Assembly: GCF_900112225.1 (NCBI RefSeq) | Contig: NZ_FOLD01000019.1 | Coordinates: 45,266 to 109,265 of the forward strand | Source of the DNA: Massilia yuzhufengensis | GTDB lineage: Bacteria; Pseudomonadota; Gammaproteobacteria; Burkholderiales; Burkholderiaceae_D | Length of the DNA stretch: 64,000 nucleotides | Direction of reading: 5' to 3' | Shown: piece by piece, positions 19,312 to 27,425 of the stretch | Layout: every line of letters starts with the position of its first letter | Position numbering within the stretch: the first letter of the stretch is position 1 | The notes under the pieces: generated by a model | What the model was told of the DNA's origin: nothing | Database searches by the model: none | The model's input: the letters and a program-made list of their open reading frames with translations, nothing else | Translations under genes and position numbers: made by a program

Positions 19312-20168
19312 GCTCCCACCCAGTGGCCGCTGAACAGCCGCTCCGGCCGCGTGCAGGCGCTGACCTGGGCGCTGGCGTCCCAGCAGGCCTGCCGCACGGC
19401 AGTGCCGGCATACACGCCGTAACCGTCGCCGGCACGGATCTCGGCGCCGGCGCGCAGGCTTTCCCCGGCCCGGATCGCGCCGTCCGCGACGATGCCGGCG
19501 CCGGCCCGTATGCCCCAGGCGGCGTCGATATGCCGCGCGCTGGCGATGCCGGCCGCCGCTTCGATGCCGTGGCCGGCACGGATGCCGTCCTGCGCGGTGA
19601 TGCCGCCGCCTGCCCGGAAGCCCTTGCCGGCACTGGCCGGACCGGCCAGGGCCATGTCCTGGCCGGCGCTGCACTCGCCATCGACTTCCAACCGGCCGCC
19701 GCAGGCAAGGTCCCAGCCCGCGCGCAGGCTGCCCCGCACCCGCACGTCGCCGCCCGCCTCGATCCCCCACAGCGCCTCGACCTTGCCGCCCGCCTCCAGC
19801 GCACCGCCGCACATGATCGCGCCGCGGGCGCGGATCGTGTCGCCGCTCGCAATGGCGCCGGCCCGGATGCCGCCACCCGCGCGGATGGCGCCGCCGGTTC
19901 GCAGGACCGAGCCGACCTCGATGCCGCCGGCCACCTCCAGCGTTCCGGCAAATACCAGCGCATCGGCCTCGATCGCATCGAGCACCCGCACATCCCTGGT
20001 GGGGCCGAACTGGGACAGCAGCCAGCAGGCATCGTCCACGCGCCCTGCGGCCACCAGATCGTCGAGCAGCGGCTGGTAGTCGGCGCCCTGGGCGTGGTGC
20101 TTCAGGAACCAGCGCCATCCCTCCGTGCAGGGTCCTTTCGTCTTGATGAAATTCTTGTGTAAGTCCAT
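19308..20168 (-). CDS. Hexapeptide-repeat beta-helix protein with conserved N-terminal domain
   Basis: A 286-residue protein with two parts. Residues 1-70 form a globular domain (FIKTKGPCTEGWRWFLKHH, GRVDDACWLLSQFGPTRDVRVL). From about residue 75 to 250 there are roughly 25 six-residue repeats of the pattern I-x-A-G-x-x (IRAGGGIRAGAIASGDTIRA and so on), which predicts a left-handed parallel beta-helix or bactofilin-like solenoid. No signal peptide or membrane segment is present. The C-terminus ends the helix with a Trp/Cys-containing cap. Its stop overlaps the GTG of the acetyltransferase-like gene. Function unknown; a structural fibre or scaffold is possible. The upstream ribosome-binding site is weak. 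Confidence 0.7.
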   Translation of the reverse strand: MDLHKNFIKTKGPCTEGWRWFLKHHAQGADYQPLLDDLVAAGRVDDACWLLSQFGPTRDVRVLDAIEADALVFAGTLEVAGGIEVGSVLRTGGAIRAGGGIRAGAIASGDTIRARGAIMCGGALEAGGKVEALWGIEAGGDVRVRGSLRAGWDLACGGRLEVDGECSAGQDMALAGPASAGKGFRAGGGITAQDGIRAGHGIEAAAGIASARHIDAAWGIRAGAGIVADGAIRAGESLRAGAEIRAGDGYGVYAGTAVRQACWDASAQVSACTRPERLFSGHWVGA

Positions 20169-20227
20169 GGTATTGAAGGCAGTGGAGACGGCGGCGCAAG
20201 CGCCGCCATGCGAAGGCTGGCAGTATG

Positions 20228-20244
20228 GGCGAAAGGGTTTCGCC
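20228..20244. terminator. Hairpin after the small UspA-like gene
   Basis: GGCGAAA and TTTCGCC form a perfect 7-bp stem around GGG, about 33 bases past the stop of the minus-strand UspA-like gene. An alternative pairing exists between AAGGGTTT (20233-20240) and AAACCCTT (20271-20278). Confidence 0.45.
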
Positions 20245-20276
20245 TGCCTATTCGGGGGCGGGCGTACGGGAAACCC

Positions 20277-20882
20277 TTAGGCCAACAGCAGGTCGCAGTC
20301 GGTGGCGGCCATCGCCGCGCGCACCCGCGCCAGCCAGCACCAGCGCCCCCACCACGACGTGGGGGCCGCTTCCATGACCAGCAGGTCCGGCGCGGCGCGG
20401 ACGGCATGCGCGCCGATCGCCGCGGCCACCGGCAGGCGCGCGAGCACCACCGACAGCCGATGGCCGGCCCCGCCCGCCTGCGCCACCACGGCGCGCACCC
20501 GCGCGCGCGTTGCGCGCTCGGCGCTGCGGCGGCAGGCGTCGAGCGTCTCGGCCCCCACCCCGGCTGCGCGCATGCTGCCTTCGCCGCCCACGCGGCAGGC
20601 CGCCAGCACCGTGAAGTGCGCCTGCGGCAGCGTGTGCAAAGCCTGCCGCAGCAGTGCGGCCGCATGGGGCCCGGCCGGCAGCGCGAACAAGGCGCGGCGG
20701 TACGGGCGCTGCGCCGTGGCGCGCAACAGCAGCACCGGCTGGCGCGGCGCGCGCAGCAGGGTCCTTGCCAATGCCAGGTGGTGGAAGGCGTGCCACCAGG
20801 GCCGGGACGGCCCCGCGGGCACGGCCAGTGCCGCTGCGAGGCCAGCGCGGCGCGGCGCGCGAGGGGAAAGGGTTTCCGACAC
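20277..20882 (-). CDS. Divergent UspA-like protein
   Basis: About 201 residues. The second half follows a UspA fold: QPVLLLRATAQRPYRRALFALPAG, an AHFTVLAACRVGGEG strand, a helix-rich section, and PDLLVMEAAPTSWWGRWCWLARVRAAMAATDCDLLLA at the end, where the usual ATP-binding G-x2-G-x9-G loop is replaced, so nucleotide binding is doubtful. I choose a GTG start because a clean AAGGAG lies six bases upstream; an ATG 60 bases earlier has no such site. It is divergent from the MASE1 kinase gene and lies in a stress island with two more UspA domains nearby. Confidence 0.65.
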   Translation of the reverse strand: MSETLSPRAPRRAGLAAALAVPAGPSRPWWHAFHHLALARTLLRAPRQPVLLLRATAQRPYRRALFALPAGPHAAALLRQALHTLPQAHFTVLAACRVGGEGSMRAAGVGAETLDACRRSAERATRARVRAVVAQAGGAGHRLSVVLARLPVAAAIGAHAVRAAPDLLVMEAAPTSWWGRWCWLARVRAAMAATDCDLLLA

Positions 20883-21018
20883 GTGAATCTCCTTGGGCGC
20901 CAGGGCCGCCGGGACGGCAGGCGCAACGAGCGCCGGTCCCATGCCGGCCTGCCTGCCTGCACAGTATAATCAGGGCCTGCCGGCCACCGCATCCGTGGTG
21001 CGCGTAGGGGAAAACGAC

Positions 21019-22599
21019 ATGCCTGAATTCCGTAGCGGCCGGCCGGCCTGGCTCGCGGCCGCCTTCTGCCTCGCCTACATCGCGCTCGACGTGAGCAGCG
21101 GTCCCGAGGCGCGCTACCAGACCATTGCGCCGGTCTGGCACCCGGCCGCCGGCCTGGCGCTGTACCTGGTGTTGCGCGCCGGGGCCTGGTCCGCACCGCT
21201 GCTGGCGGCGGCCGCGATGCTGGCCGCCACGATCACGCCCGCACTGCCGGCCCAGCCTGGCCTGTCCCTGCTCACCGGCCTGTTGCCGGTGCCGATCTAC
21301 CTGGCGATCGGCGCCGCCATGCGGCGCTGGCTGCCGGGCAGCGCCTGCTACGCCAGCCACCGCGGGCTGCTGGCGTGGGCCCTGCTGGCCACCCTCGGCA
21401 GCATGGCCGGCGCGCTCGCCTACGCCACCATGCTGCAGGCGGCGCCGGCGGCGGCGGCCCAGCCCTGGCTCGAGCGTTTCACGCGCTATGCGATCGCCGA
21501 GACCGCCGGCATGCTGGTGGTCGTGCCGGTCTGCCAATTCCTGCTCGAGCGCAGCCTGCGCGCCGACTACCTGGCCCGCATCGCCGTGCGCGAGACCGCC
21601 GCCTACCTGGTCCTGATCGCCCTGGTGCTGGCCGTTGCGCTGCGCCGGCCGGCGCCCGATTCGCTCGCCTATTACCTGTTGATCCTGCCGCTGGCATGGG
21701 CCGCGGCGCGCCAGGGCATGGCCGGCGCCGTCACGGCCGCGCTGGCGCTGGAGGCGGGCGTGACCGTGGCTGCCCTTCAGCCGGTGGCCTATCCGGCCCA
21801 GATGCCCAACGTCCAGATGCTGGTGCTGACCCTGACCGTATCGGGCTTCCTGATCGGGATCGCGGTCGACGTGGCGCGCCGCGCCAGCGACGAATTGCGC
21901 GATTCGCTGCGCCTGGCCACGGCCGGCGAGATGGCGGGCGCCGTGGCGCATGAGCTGAACCAGCCGATGACCGCCCTGTCCATCTATGGCAGCGCCTGCG
22001 AACGCCTGATGCAGCGCGGCGGCAACGAAGCCCAGCTGCAGCAGGCCGTGCGCGCCATGGTCGCGGAATCGCAGCGCGCCGCCGAGGTGCTCAAGCGGCT
22101 GCGCGAGTTCTTCCGGACCGGGACCACCACGCTGGCGCCGCTGTCGCTGGCGGACCTGGTGCGCGGCGCCGCCGCGTCGTTCGCCGCCGAGGCCGCGGCG
22201 CAGGGAGTGGAGCTGGTGGTCGGGCCGATGCTGGACGCGGCCGTGCTGGCGGACCGGGTGCAGCTGGAGATCGTCCTGCGCAACCTGTTGTCGAACGCCC
22301 TGCAGGCGCTGGCCGGGATGCCGGCCGGCGAGGAGCGCCGGATTGCCGTGGACGCGGGGGTGGACGGGGCCTGGGTCTGGATCCGGATCGCCGACACCGG
22401 CCCGGGCATCGCCGGCAAGGTCCGCGCGCGCCTGTTCGAACCTTTCGTCTCGCTCAAGTCGAGCGGCCTGGGCCTCGGGCTCGCGATCAGCCGCTCGATC
22501 GTCGAAACCCACGGCGGCAAGCTGTCGGTGGAACCGGGGCGCCACGCCATCCTCAGGATCACCCTGCCGGCCCACAGCGGCGCCGGCGAAAGGACATAA
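21019..22599 (+). CDS. MASE1-domain sensor histidine kinase
   Basis: A 526-residue integral membrane kinase. The first ~290 residues contain about eight membrane segments and the MASE1 signature (IAPVWHPAAGLALYLVLRAGAW). A HisKA domain follows with GAVAHELNQPMTALSIYGSA (His311) and a HATPase domain with NLLSNALQALAG, DTGPGIAG and SSGLGLGLAISRSIVE. The start has AGGGG seven bases upstream. The response regulator begins four bases after its stop, so the pair form a dedicated two-component system. The layout resembles FixLJ/DctBS-type pairs but lacks PAS, so the signal would be sensed within the membrane. Confidence 0.9.
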   Translation: MPEFRSGRPAWLAAAFCLAYIALDVSSGPEARYQTIAPVWHPAAGLALYLVLRAGAWSAPLLAAAAMLAATITPALPAQPGLSLLTGLLPVPIYLAIGAAMRRWLPGSACYASHRGLLAWALLATLGSMAGALAYATMLQAAPAAAAQPWLERFTRYAIAETAGMLVVVPVCQFLLERSLRADYLARIAVRETAAYLVLIALVLAVALRRPAPDSLAYYLLILPLAWAAARQGMAGAVTAALALEAGVTVAALQPVAYPAQMPNVQMLVLTLTVSGFLIGIAVDVARRASDELRDSLRLATAGEMAGAVAHELNQPMTALSIYGSACERLMQRGGNEAQLQQAVRAMVAESQRAAEVLKRLREFFRTGTTTLAPLSLADLVRGAAASFAAEAAAQGVELVVGPMLDAAVLADRVQLEIVLRNLLSNALQALAGMPAGEERRIAVDAGVDGAWVWIRIADTGPGIAGKVRARLFEPFVSLKSSGLGLGLAISRSIVETHGGKLSVEPGRHAILRITLPAHSGAGERT

Positions 22600-22603
22600 G
22601 CCC

Positions 22604-23230
22604 ATGCCAGCCAGCCAGACTGTGTATATCGTCGACGACGACGCCGCCGTGCGCGACGCGCTCGGCCTTTTGCTGAGCCTGCACGGCTACCGCACCGCGT
22701 TTTTCTCGGATGCCGCCTCGTTCCTGCGCACCTGGACCCTTGACGCCCGCGGCTGCCTGCTGCTCGACATCCGGATGCCGGGCATGGACGGCCTGGCCCT
22801 GCAGCAGGCCCTGCTCGACCTGGGCAGCCGCCTGCCGGTGCTGGTCATCACCGGGCACGGCGACGTCCATTCGGCGCGCGCGGCGTTCCGCTCGCAGGCG
22901 GTGGACTTCCTGGAAAAGCCGCTGCAGGAGCGGCAGCTGGTGGCCGCCATCGAAGAAGCCTTCGCGCGCGACCAGGGCCAGGCCAGCGATGGCGAAGCGG
23001 CCGAGCAATACCGGCGCCGCGAGGCCAGCCTGACCCCGCGCGAACGGGAAGTGATGGAACTGGTTGTAGCCGGACGCCACAATCGCGATATCGCGCACGA
23101 GCTCGGGATCAGCGTGCGCACGGTGGAGGTGCACAAGTCCCGCGTGATGGAAAAGCTTGCCGTGGACTCGATCGCGGACCTGGTGCGCCAGCACCTGCAG
23201 CAGCCAGGTCGCCGCGCGCCCGGGTCCTAG
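22604..23230 (+). CDS. FixJ/NarL-type response regulator
   Basis: A 208-residue regulator. The receiver starts TVYIVDDDAAVRDALGLLLS and has its phosphoacceptor at Asp55 (LLLDIRMPGMDG), with the conserved Thr/Lys positions in VLVITGHGDV and VDFLEKPL. A LuxR-type helix-turn-helix follows (LTPREREVMELVVAGRHNRDIAHELGISVRTVEVHKSRVMEKL). It is paired with the MASE1 kinase just upstream. Its stop overlaps the stop of the convergent small ORF. Target genes are unknown, but the surrounding UspA, GrpE-like and Rnk-like genes are candidates. Confidence 0.92.
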   Translation: MPASQTVYIVDDDAAVRDALGLLLSLHGYRTAFFSDAASFLRTWTLDARGCLLLDIRMPGMDGLALQQALLDLGSRLPVLVITGHGDVHSARAAFRSQAVDFLEKPLQERQLVAAIEEAFARDQGQASDGEAAEQYRRREASLTPREREVMELVVAGRHNRDIAHELGISVRTVEVHKSRVMEKLAVDSIADLVRQHLQQPGRRAPGS

Positions 23231-23433
23231 CCAGCCAGCAGCTCGGCCAAGGCCAGGTGGCCGGCAACCAGCGCGGCCAGCGCCGCCGCCAGGGTCCGCA
23301 GCACCACGCGCCGGCCTTGCGCGCTGCGCGCCAGCACGTCCTTCACCATGCGGCGCCGCGCGCGCGCCTGCAGGCGGCTGCGCACCTGCATGGCGCTGTC
23401 CTGCTCGAAATGGGCGGGTCGATTCTTGCTCAT
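23227..23433 (-). CDS. Small basic membrane-anchored protein
   Basis: A 68-residue protein: a soluble, strongly basic first half (MSKNRPAHFEQDSAMQVRSR, then QARARRRMVKDVLARSAQGRR) and a C-terminal hydrophobic helix (TLAAALAALVAGHLALAELLAG) that could anchor it in the membrane tail-first. GGAGG lies six bases before the ATG, which supports it as a real gene. It is the last gene of the leftward stress operon, after a hairpin. No family recognised. Confidence 0.6.
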   Translation of the reverse strand: MSKNRPAHFEQDSAMQVRSRLQARARRRMVKDVLARSAQGRRVVLRTLAAALAALVAGHLALAELLAG

Positions 23434-23467
23434 GTTTGCCTCCAATGGCGGATTGCTGATAATGGGC

Positions 23468-23482
23468 GGCTCCCGGGGAGCC
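23468..23482. terminator. Hairpin between UspA tandem gene and small ORF
   Basis: GGCTCC and GGAGCC pair around CGG. It stands between two co-directed minus-strand genes, so it may lower expression of the small distal gene or stabilise the upstream mRNA end. Confidence 0.4.
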
Positions 23483-23506
23483 GGATACGATCGGGCCGGC
23501 AGCGGC

Positions 23507-24424
23507 TCATGCGGCCAGGCGCTGCCCGCTGTCCTGGCCATCGGGGCCGGGGCCGACCAGCAGGTCGCACCCGGCCTCGTCCGCCAGGCGCTGCATGACG
23601 TTGCTGCACGACAGGCGCGCCCCCGGATGGCTGGCGCCGCGCCCCACCACCACCAGGTCGGCGCCATGGCGCCGCGCGCAGTCCTTGACGACCTGGCCCG
23701 GCTCGCCGATCTGCACTTCGCGCGCACCGGGCGGCAGCGCATGCAGGAACAGTTCGATGAAGGCGTCGAGCCGCTGGTGCGCTTGCGCGGCCCGGTTGCC
23801 GCGGTGCGAGCGGATCAGGCGCGCCGGCAACTCGGCTTCGCGCATCAGCACTTCCTCGGGCAGCTGGCAGGCGTGCACGAACACGAAGCGGGCCGACGGG
23901 GCCAGCTGCGCCGCGACGCGGGCCGCGCCCATCGAGGCCCGGGAAAAGTCGGTGGCCACCACCACGCTGCGGTATTCCTGGCGCGGCTCGGCATGCACCA
24001 GCAGTACCGCTCCCTGGCACAGGCGGACCAGGTCGGCATTGGCCGATGGCCGCAGCCAGCGCGCCAGCGGCGCTCCGCCGGCGGCGGCCAGGGTCAGGTC
24101 GGCCCCGATCAGCGCGGCGGTGCGCGCGACCACCTCGGCCGGGCTGCCGCGCTGCACCGACCACAGCCTGTCGAGCGCGCCGGGAACGTCGAGCGCGCCG
24201 AGTTCCTGCGCCCGGCCATCCACCAGCGCACGCAGCGCGCCGCCTTCGACCTGCACATGGCTGCAGGCGGTGGTGGCGCCGAACATGCCGGTGCTGGCGC
24301 GCTTGACGGCGAGCACATCGAAAGCATCGATGTCGAGCGCGGGTCCGAGCAGCGAGGCCCGCAGGGCGACCACGCCGGGCTGGGCTGGCTGGATCGCCAG
24401 CAGGATCCGTTGGATGCGTTGCAT
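23507..24424 (-). CDS. Tandem universal stress protein
   Basis: A 305-residue protein with two UspA-like domains. The first (residues ~1-150) begins RIQRILLAIQPAQPG and is degenerate. The second (from EYRSVVVATDFSRASMGAARVAAQL) keeps the RHGADLVVVGRGASHPGARLSCSNVMQRLADEAGCDLLVG ending, where G-R-G-x9-S/N approximates the ATP-binding loop. AAGGAG precedes the ATG by six bases. It lies three bases downstream of the GrpE-like gene, so the two are co-translated. Such tandem Usp proteins are typical of low-oxygen or stress islands. Confidence 0.8.
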   Translation of the reverse strand: MQRIQRILLAIQPAQPGVVALRASLLGPALDIDAFDVLAVKRASTGMFGATTACSHVQVEGGALRALVDGRAQELGALDVPGALDRLWSVQRGSPAEVVARTAALIGADLTLAAAGGAPLARWLRPSANADLVRLCQGAVLLVHAEPRQEYRSVVVATDFSRASMGAARVAAQLAPSARFVFVHACQLPEEVLMREAELPARLIRSHRGNRAAQAHQRLDAFIELFLHALPPGAREVQIGEPGQVVKDCARRHGADLVVVGRGASHPGARLSCSNVMQRLADEAGCDLLVGPGPDGQDSGQRLAA

Positions 24425-24426
24425 GT

Positions 24427-24792
24427 TCAGCTCCTTTCGCCAGGCAGGCCGGCGTGCCGGGCAAGCGCCGCGGCGAACTGCCGGCAGGCCAGTTCGAGTC
24501 CCGCGCGCAGCGCCGCCGCGTCGGCGGTGCGGATCGCGAGGGCCGCTTCGAGCGCATCGCGCAGCGGCAGCAGGTCCAGCGCCATGTCGCGCAGCGCGTA
24601 GCTGCGCGCCAGCGCGACGTCGGCCGCCGCACGGCGCCGTGCATGGCCGACCTCGGCCTGCGCCTGGTCCAGCCGTTCCTGCAGCGCGGCGATCTCGCGC
24701 CCGCTGCGGGCAAGTCCTTGTTCGATGCCCTCCGGCGTGGCCGGCGGCATGCGCCCGGGTTCCGGGGGCGCGGTATCGTGGATGAAGCTCAT
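24427..24792 (-). CDS. GrpE-like protein lacking the C-terminal beta domain
   Basis: A 121-residue, mostly helical protein. A proline-rich start leads to a long coiled-coil helix (REIAALQERLDQAQAEVGHARRRAAAD) and then LRDMALDLLPLRDALEAALAI and LRAGLELACRQFAAALARHAG. These match the stalk and four-helix part of GrpE (the DLLPVxDxLExAL and GVELxxKQL segments), but the C-terminal beta-sandwich that contacts DnaK is missing. It may be a specialised exchange factor or a dimerisation partner of true GrpE. AAGGA precedes the start. It sits between Rnk-like and UspA genes. Confidence 0.6.
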   Translation of the reverse strand: MSFIHDTAPPEPGRMPPATPEGIEQGLARSGREIAALQERLDQAQAEVGHARRRAAADVALARSYALRDMALDLLPLRDALEAALAIRTADAAALRAGLELACRQFAAALARHAGLPGERS

Positions 24793-24884
24793 GGTCGCTT
24801 CCTTTCAAGTGTGGCAATGGGCGTGGGCGGCGGGCGTGACGCGGCCCGCCGCGCGGGTGCGCGGCGTGCGGGGCGGCGCGCGCG

Positions 24885-25250
24885 TCAGCGCGCCGGCGTC
24901 CGGACCGCGACGATATCGAGCAGCAGCGCGCGTCCGAGCGGAAGCGCGATCCCGACCGTGCTTCCTTCCGGGTGGCCGAGCAGGCCGCGTCCCAGCGGCG
25001 CCAGCATCGACACGCGTTCCACCCGCGCGTCCTGCTCGGACGTAATAAGGACCGAACGGGTGCCCTGCTCGCCCCTGATGCGGTACTCGACGGTGGCGCC
25101 GGGGGCGACGTGGCGCGCTCCCCTGCCCGGTTCGGGTGGGACGCTGGCGGCCAGGCCGCGGCCGGCGGCGTGCGCCGGCCGGGAAGAGTTCGATTTCTTC
25201 AGGACAGCAACATCGTGCTGGCCCAAGTCAGGCTTGGAGCACATGGACAT
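24885..25250 (-). CDS. GreA C-terminal / Rnk-like RNA polymerase-binding protein
   Basis: A 121-residue protein. The first 45 residues are polar and poorly ordered; from GATVEYRIRGEQGTRSVLITSEQD to LGRGLLGHPEGSTVGIALPLGRALLLDIVAV runs the FKBP-like GreA/GreB C-terminal domain. The coiled-coil domain that carries the catalytic acids of GreA is absent, as in Rnk, the regulator of nucleoside diphosphate kinase. It probably binds RNA polymerase near the secondary channel. A promoter about 350 bases upstream and a hairpin-rich leader suggest control at the RNA level. It opens the leftward stress operon. Confidence 0.75.
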   Translation of the reverse strand: MSMCSKPDLGQHDVAVLKKSNSSRPAHAAGRGLAASVPPEPGRGARHVAPGATVEYRIRGEQGTRSVLITSEQDARVERVSMLAPLGRGLLGHPEGSTVGIALPLGRALLLDIVAVRTPAR

Positions 25251-25341
25251 GCCTTTCCCTGCCCCTCGCGGGGCTGGATCACAGTAACGGAAGGAGCCGG
25301 GCGCCGTGAAGGCGCCAGCTCAGACGATGCTTGGGTGTGGG

Positions 25342-25387
25342 GCTCGGGAGAGACCGGGAAGCATGGCTTCGCCGGCTCTCGCCGAGC
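25342..25387 (-). other. Long imperfect hairpin in the leader
   Basis: In the minus-strand RNA, GCTCGG / GAGAG / CCGG / GAAGC pair with GCTTC / CCGG / CTCTC / CCGAGC around a CAU loop, giving 20 base pairs interrupted only by single-base bulges. No U tract follows, so it is not a simple terminator. Confidence 0.6.
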
Positions 25388-25597
25388 TCAGGAAAGGCAG
25401 GCGAGATCCCGCGTCGACAATTGCGCCAGGCGTGCGTGGAATACGCACAATCCGTGGGGCAGGAGGCTGTGAGGGTGGGGGAAAGCGATGCCGTCAACCG
25501 CGCACGACGCCCTTCGATCGAAGGCGCCGCACAAACCGTATGAATCGATGCAGCGTATGCTCACGTCGGACAAGGCCATGGTTGCGGGACAAGCCCC

Positions 25598-25625
25598 AGT
25601 ATATAGCAGCTGGGAGTTTCGTCAA
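25598..25625 (-). promoter_or_regulatory. Predicted sigma-70 promoter driving the leader
   Basis: On the minus strand TTGACG (25625-25620) is followed after 16 bases by TATACT (25603-25598). The expected start is near 25591, about 340 bases before the Rnk-like start codon. It overlaps the gap just upstream of the acyl-CoA synthetase stop. Confidence 0.5.
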
Positions 25626-25643
25626 CCGGCCTGCCCGGCGCGG

Positions 25644-27338
25644 CTAGGCGGCGAAGTCTTCCTCGCGGTATTCGATGCCCGGCCCGGCCGGCTGTTCGCG
25701 CGAGGCATCGATGCGGCCCGCTTCTTCCTTGCGCAGCTCGACGCGGCGGATCTTGCCCGAGATGGTCTTGGGCAGTTCGCGGAACTCGATGCGGCGGATC
25801 CGCTTGTACGGCGCCAGCCGCTCGCGGGCAAAGGCGAACAGCGAGGCCGCCACTTCGCGGCCCGGGGCCACGCCCTGGCGCAGCGTGACGAAGGCCTTCG
25901 GCACCGACAGGCGCAGCGCGTCGGGGCTGGGCACGATCGCCGCCTCGAGCACGTCGTCATGCTCGATCAGGACGCTTTCCAGTTCGAATGGGCTGATACG
26001 GTAGTCGGAGGACTTGAACACGTCGTCGTTGCGGCCGACGTAGAAGTAGTAGCCATCGGCGTCCACCGTGGCGGTATCGCCGGTATGGTAGTGGCCGGCG
26101 CGCATGACGCTGGCGGTTTTTTCCTCGTCGCCCTCGTAGCAGCTCATCAGGCCCAGTGGGACCGGGTTCAGCAAGAGCGAAATCTCGCCTTCCTCGGCCG
26201 GCTGGTCGTCGATATCGAGCAACGCCACCCGGTAGCCCGGCAAGGGCCGGCCCATCGAACCCGGCTTGATCGGCTGGCCCGGCGAATTGCCGATCTGCGC
26301 GGTGCTTTCGGACTGGCCGAAACCGTCGCGGATGCGGATGCCCCAGGCCTTCTCGACCTGGTCGATCACTTCCGGGTTGAGCGGCTCGCCCGCCCCCACC
26401 AGCTCGCGCAGCGGCGGCTTCCATGCCGCGAGGTCTTCCTGGATCATCATGCGCCACACAGTGGGCGGCGCGCACAGCGAGGTCACGCCGCAGCGCTCGA
26501 TGGTGTCGAGCGCCGCCTTGCTGGAAAAACGCTCGTAGTTGTAGACGAAGATGGTGGCGCCCGCGTTCCACGGCGCGAAGAAGCAGCTCCATGCGTGCTT
26601 GGCCCAGCCCGGGGACGAGATGTTCCAGTGCACGTCGCCCGGCTGCAGGCCGATCCAGTACATGGTGGACAGGTGGCCGACCGGATAGCTCTGGTGGCTG
26701 TGCAGCACCAGCTTGGGTTTTGCGGTGGTGCCGGACGTGAAGTACAGCAGCAGCGGGTCGCTGGCGCGGGTCTCGCCTTGCGGCGTGAACACCGACAGGA
26801 CGTCGCGGCAGCTTTCGTAGTCGTGCCAGCCCTCCGGTTTGCCGCCCACGGCGATGCGGGTGAAGCTGCCGTCCATAGAGGCGAACTTGGGCGCTTCCGA
26901 TGCCTGGGCCACCACGTGCTTCACCTGGCCGCGCTCCAGGCGGTCCTGCAGGTCGGCGCCGGAGACCAGCATGGTGGTCGGCACCAGCACGGCGCCGAGC
27001 TTGATCCCGGCCAGCATGATCTCCCACAGCTCGACCCGGTTCGGCAGCATCAGGAGCACGCGGTCGCCGCGCTTGACGCCGCACAGCCGCAGGTATTCCG
27101 CCACCTGGCTGGAGCGCGCGGCCATGTCGGCGAACGAGATCTTGCGCTCGGTACCGTCTTCCTCGACCACCCACAGGGCCGGGGCGTGGTTGTCCCTGGC
27201 CTGGTGGTCGAAGAAGTCCAGCGCCCAGTTGAAGGCGTCGAGCTGGGGCGGCTGGTAACCCTGGTAGGCGGTGTCGTAGTCGAGGCGGTGCTGCTGCAGG
27301 AAGTCGCGCGCCTGGACGAAGCGCTGGGTGGGCGTCAT
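25644..27338 (-). CDS. Medium-chain/aryl acyl-CoA synthetase (AMP-forming)
   Basis: A 564-residue adenylate-forming enzyme of the ACSM/MACS type. The P-loop-like motif LLYFTSGTTAKPKLVLHSH, the A5-type motif DGFGQSE, YHTGDTATVDADGYYFYVGRNDDVFKSSDYRISPFELE, and the catalytic Lys region LPKTISGKIRRVELR are intact. It activates a carboxylic acid with ATP and CoA. The acid may be medium-chain or aromatic; since an aromatic CoA-thioester operon lies 18 kb away it could supply its substrate, but this is speculative. AGGAG lies before the chosen ATG. It appears monocistronic. Confidence 0.88.
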   Translation of the reverse strand: MTPTQRFVQARDFLQQHRLDYDTAYQGYQPPQLDAFNWALDFFDHQARDNHAPALWVVEEDGTERKISFADMAARSSQVAEYLRLCGVKRGDRVLLMLPNRVELWEIMLAGIKLGAVLVPTTMLVSGADLQDRLERGQVKHVVAQASEAPKFASMDGSFTRIAVGGKPEGWHDYESCRDVLSVFTPQGETRASDPLLLYFTSGTTAKPKLVLHSHQSYPVGHLSTMYWIGLQPGDVHWNISSPGWAKHAWSCFFAPWNAGATIFVYNYERFSSKAALDTIERCGVTSLCAPPTVWRMMIQEDLAAWKPPLRELVGAGEPLNPEVIDQVEKAWGIRIRDGFGQSESTAQIGNSPGQPIKPGSMGRPLPGYRVALLDIDDQPAEEGEISLLLNPVPLGLMSCYEGDEEKTASVMRAGHYHTGDTATVDADGYYFYVGRNDDVFKSSDYRISPFELESVLIEHDDVLEAAIVPSPDALRLSVPKAFVTLRQGVAPGREVAASLFAFARERLAPYKRIRRIEFRELPKTISGKIRRVELRKEEAGRIDASREQPAGPGIEYREEDFAA

Positions 27339-27425
27339 GGTGTCTCCTGGTCTCTGTCGGATGGCGGGGGACAAGCGCCCCTTGTCGTGATCATTCTGCC
27401 ACCGTTCGGCGCAATGTGGGAAGTC

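Larger units (their letters stand above)
25251..25643 (-). other. Structured leader region upstream of the Rnk-like gene
   Basis: This 393-bp gene-free stretch holds a promoter at its right end and several hairpins on the minus-strand RNA: a palindrome CCTTCGATCGAAGG (25511-25524), a 20-pair hairpin (25342-25387), GGCGCC-TTCAC-GGCGCC near 25303-25319, and a GCCCC-GCGA-GGGGC stem right in front of the start codon region of the Rnk-like gene. No open frame with a ribosome-binding site was found. It could be a 5' leader or a separate small RNA. No known riboswitch was recognised. Confidence 0.45.

Noticed and set aside
25342..25387. Glycine-type or other known riboswitch
   Set aside because: GAGAG and CTCTC segments looked suggestive, but conserved core motifs of known classes are missing; only a plain hairpin remains.
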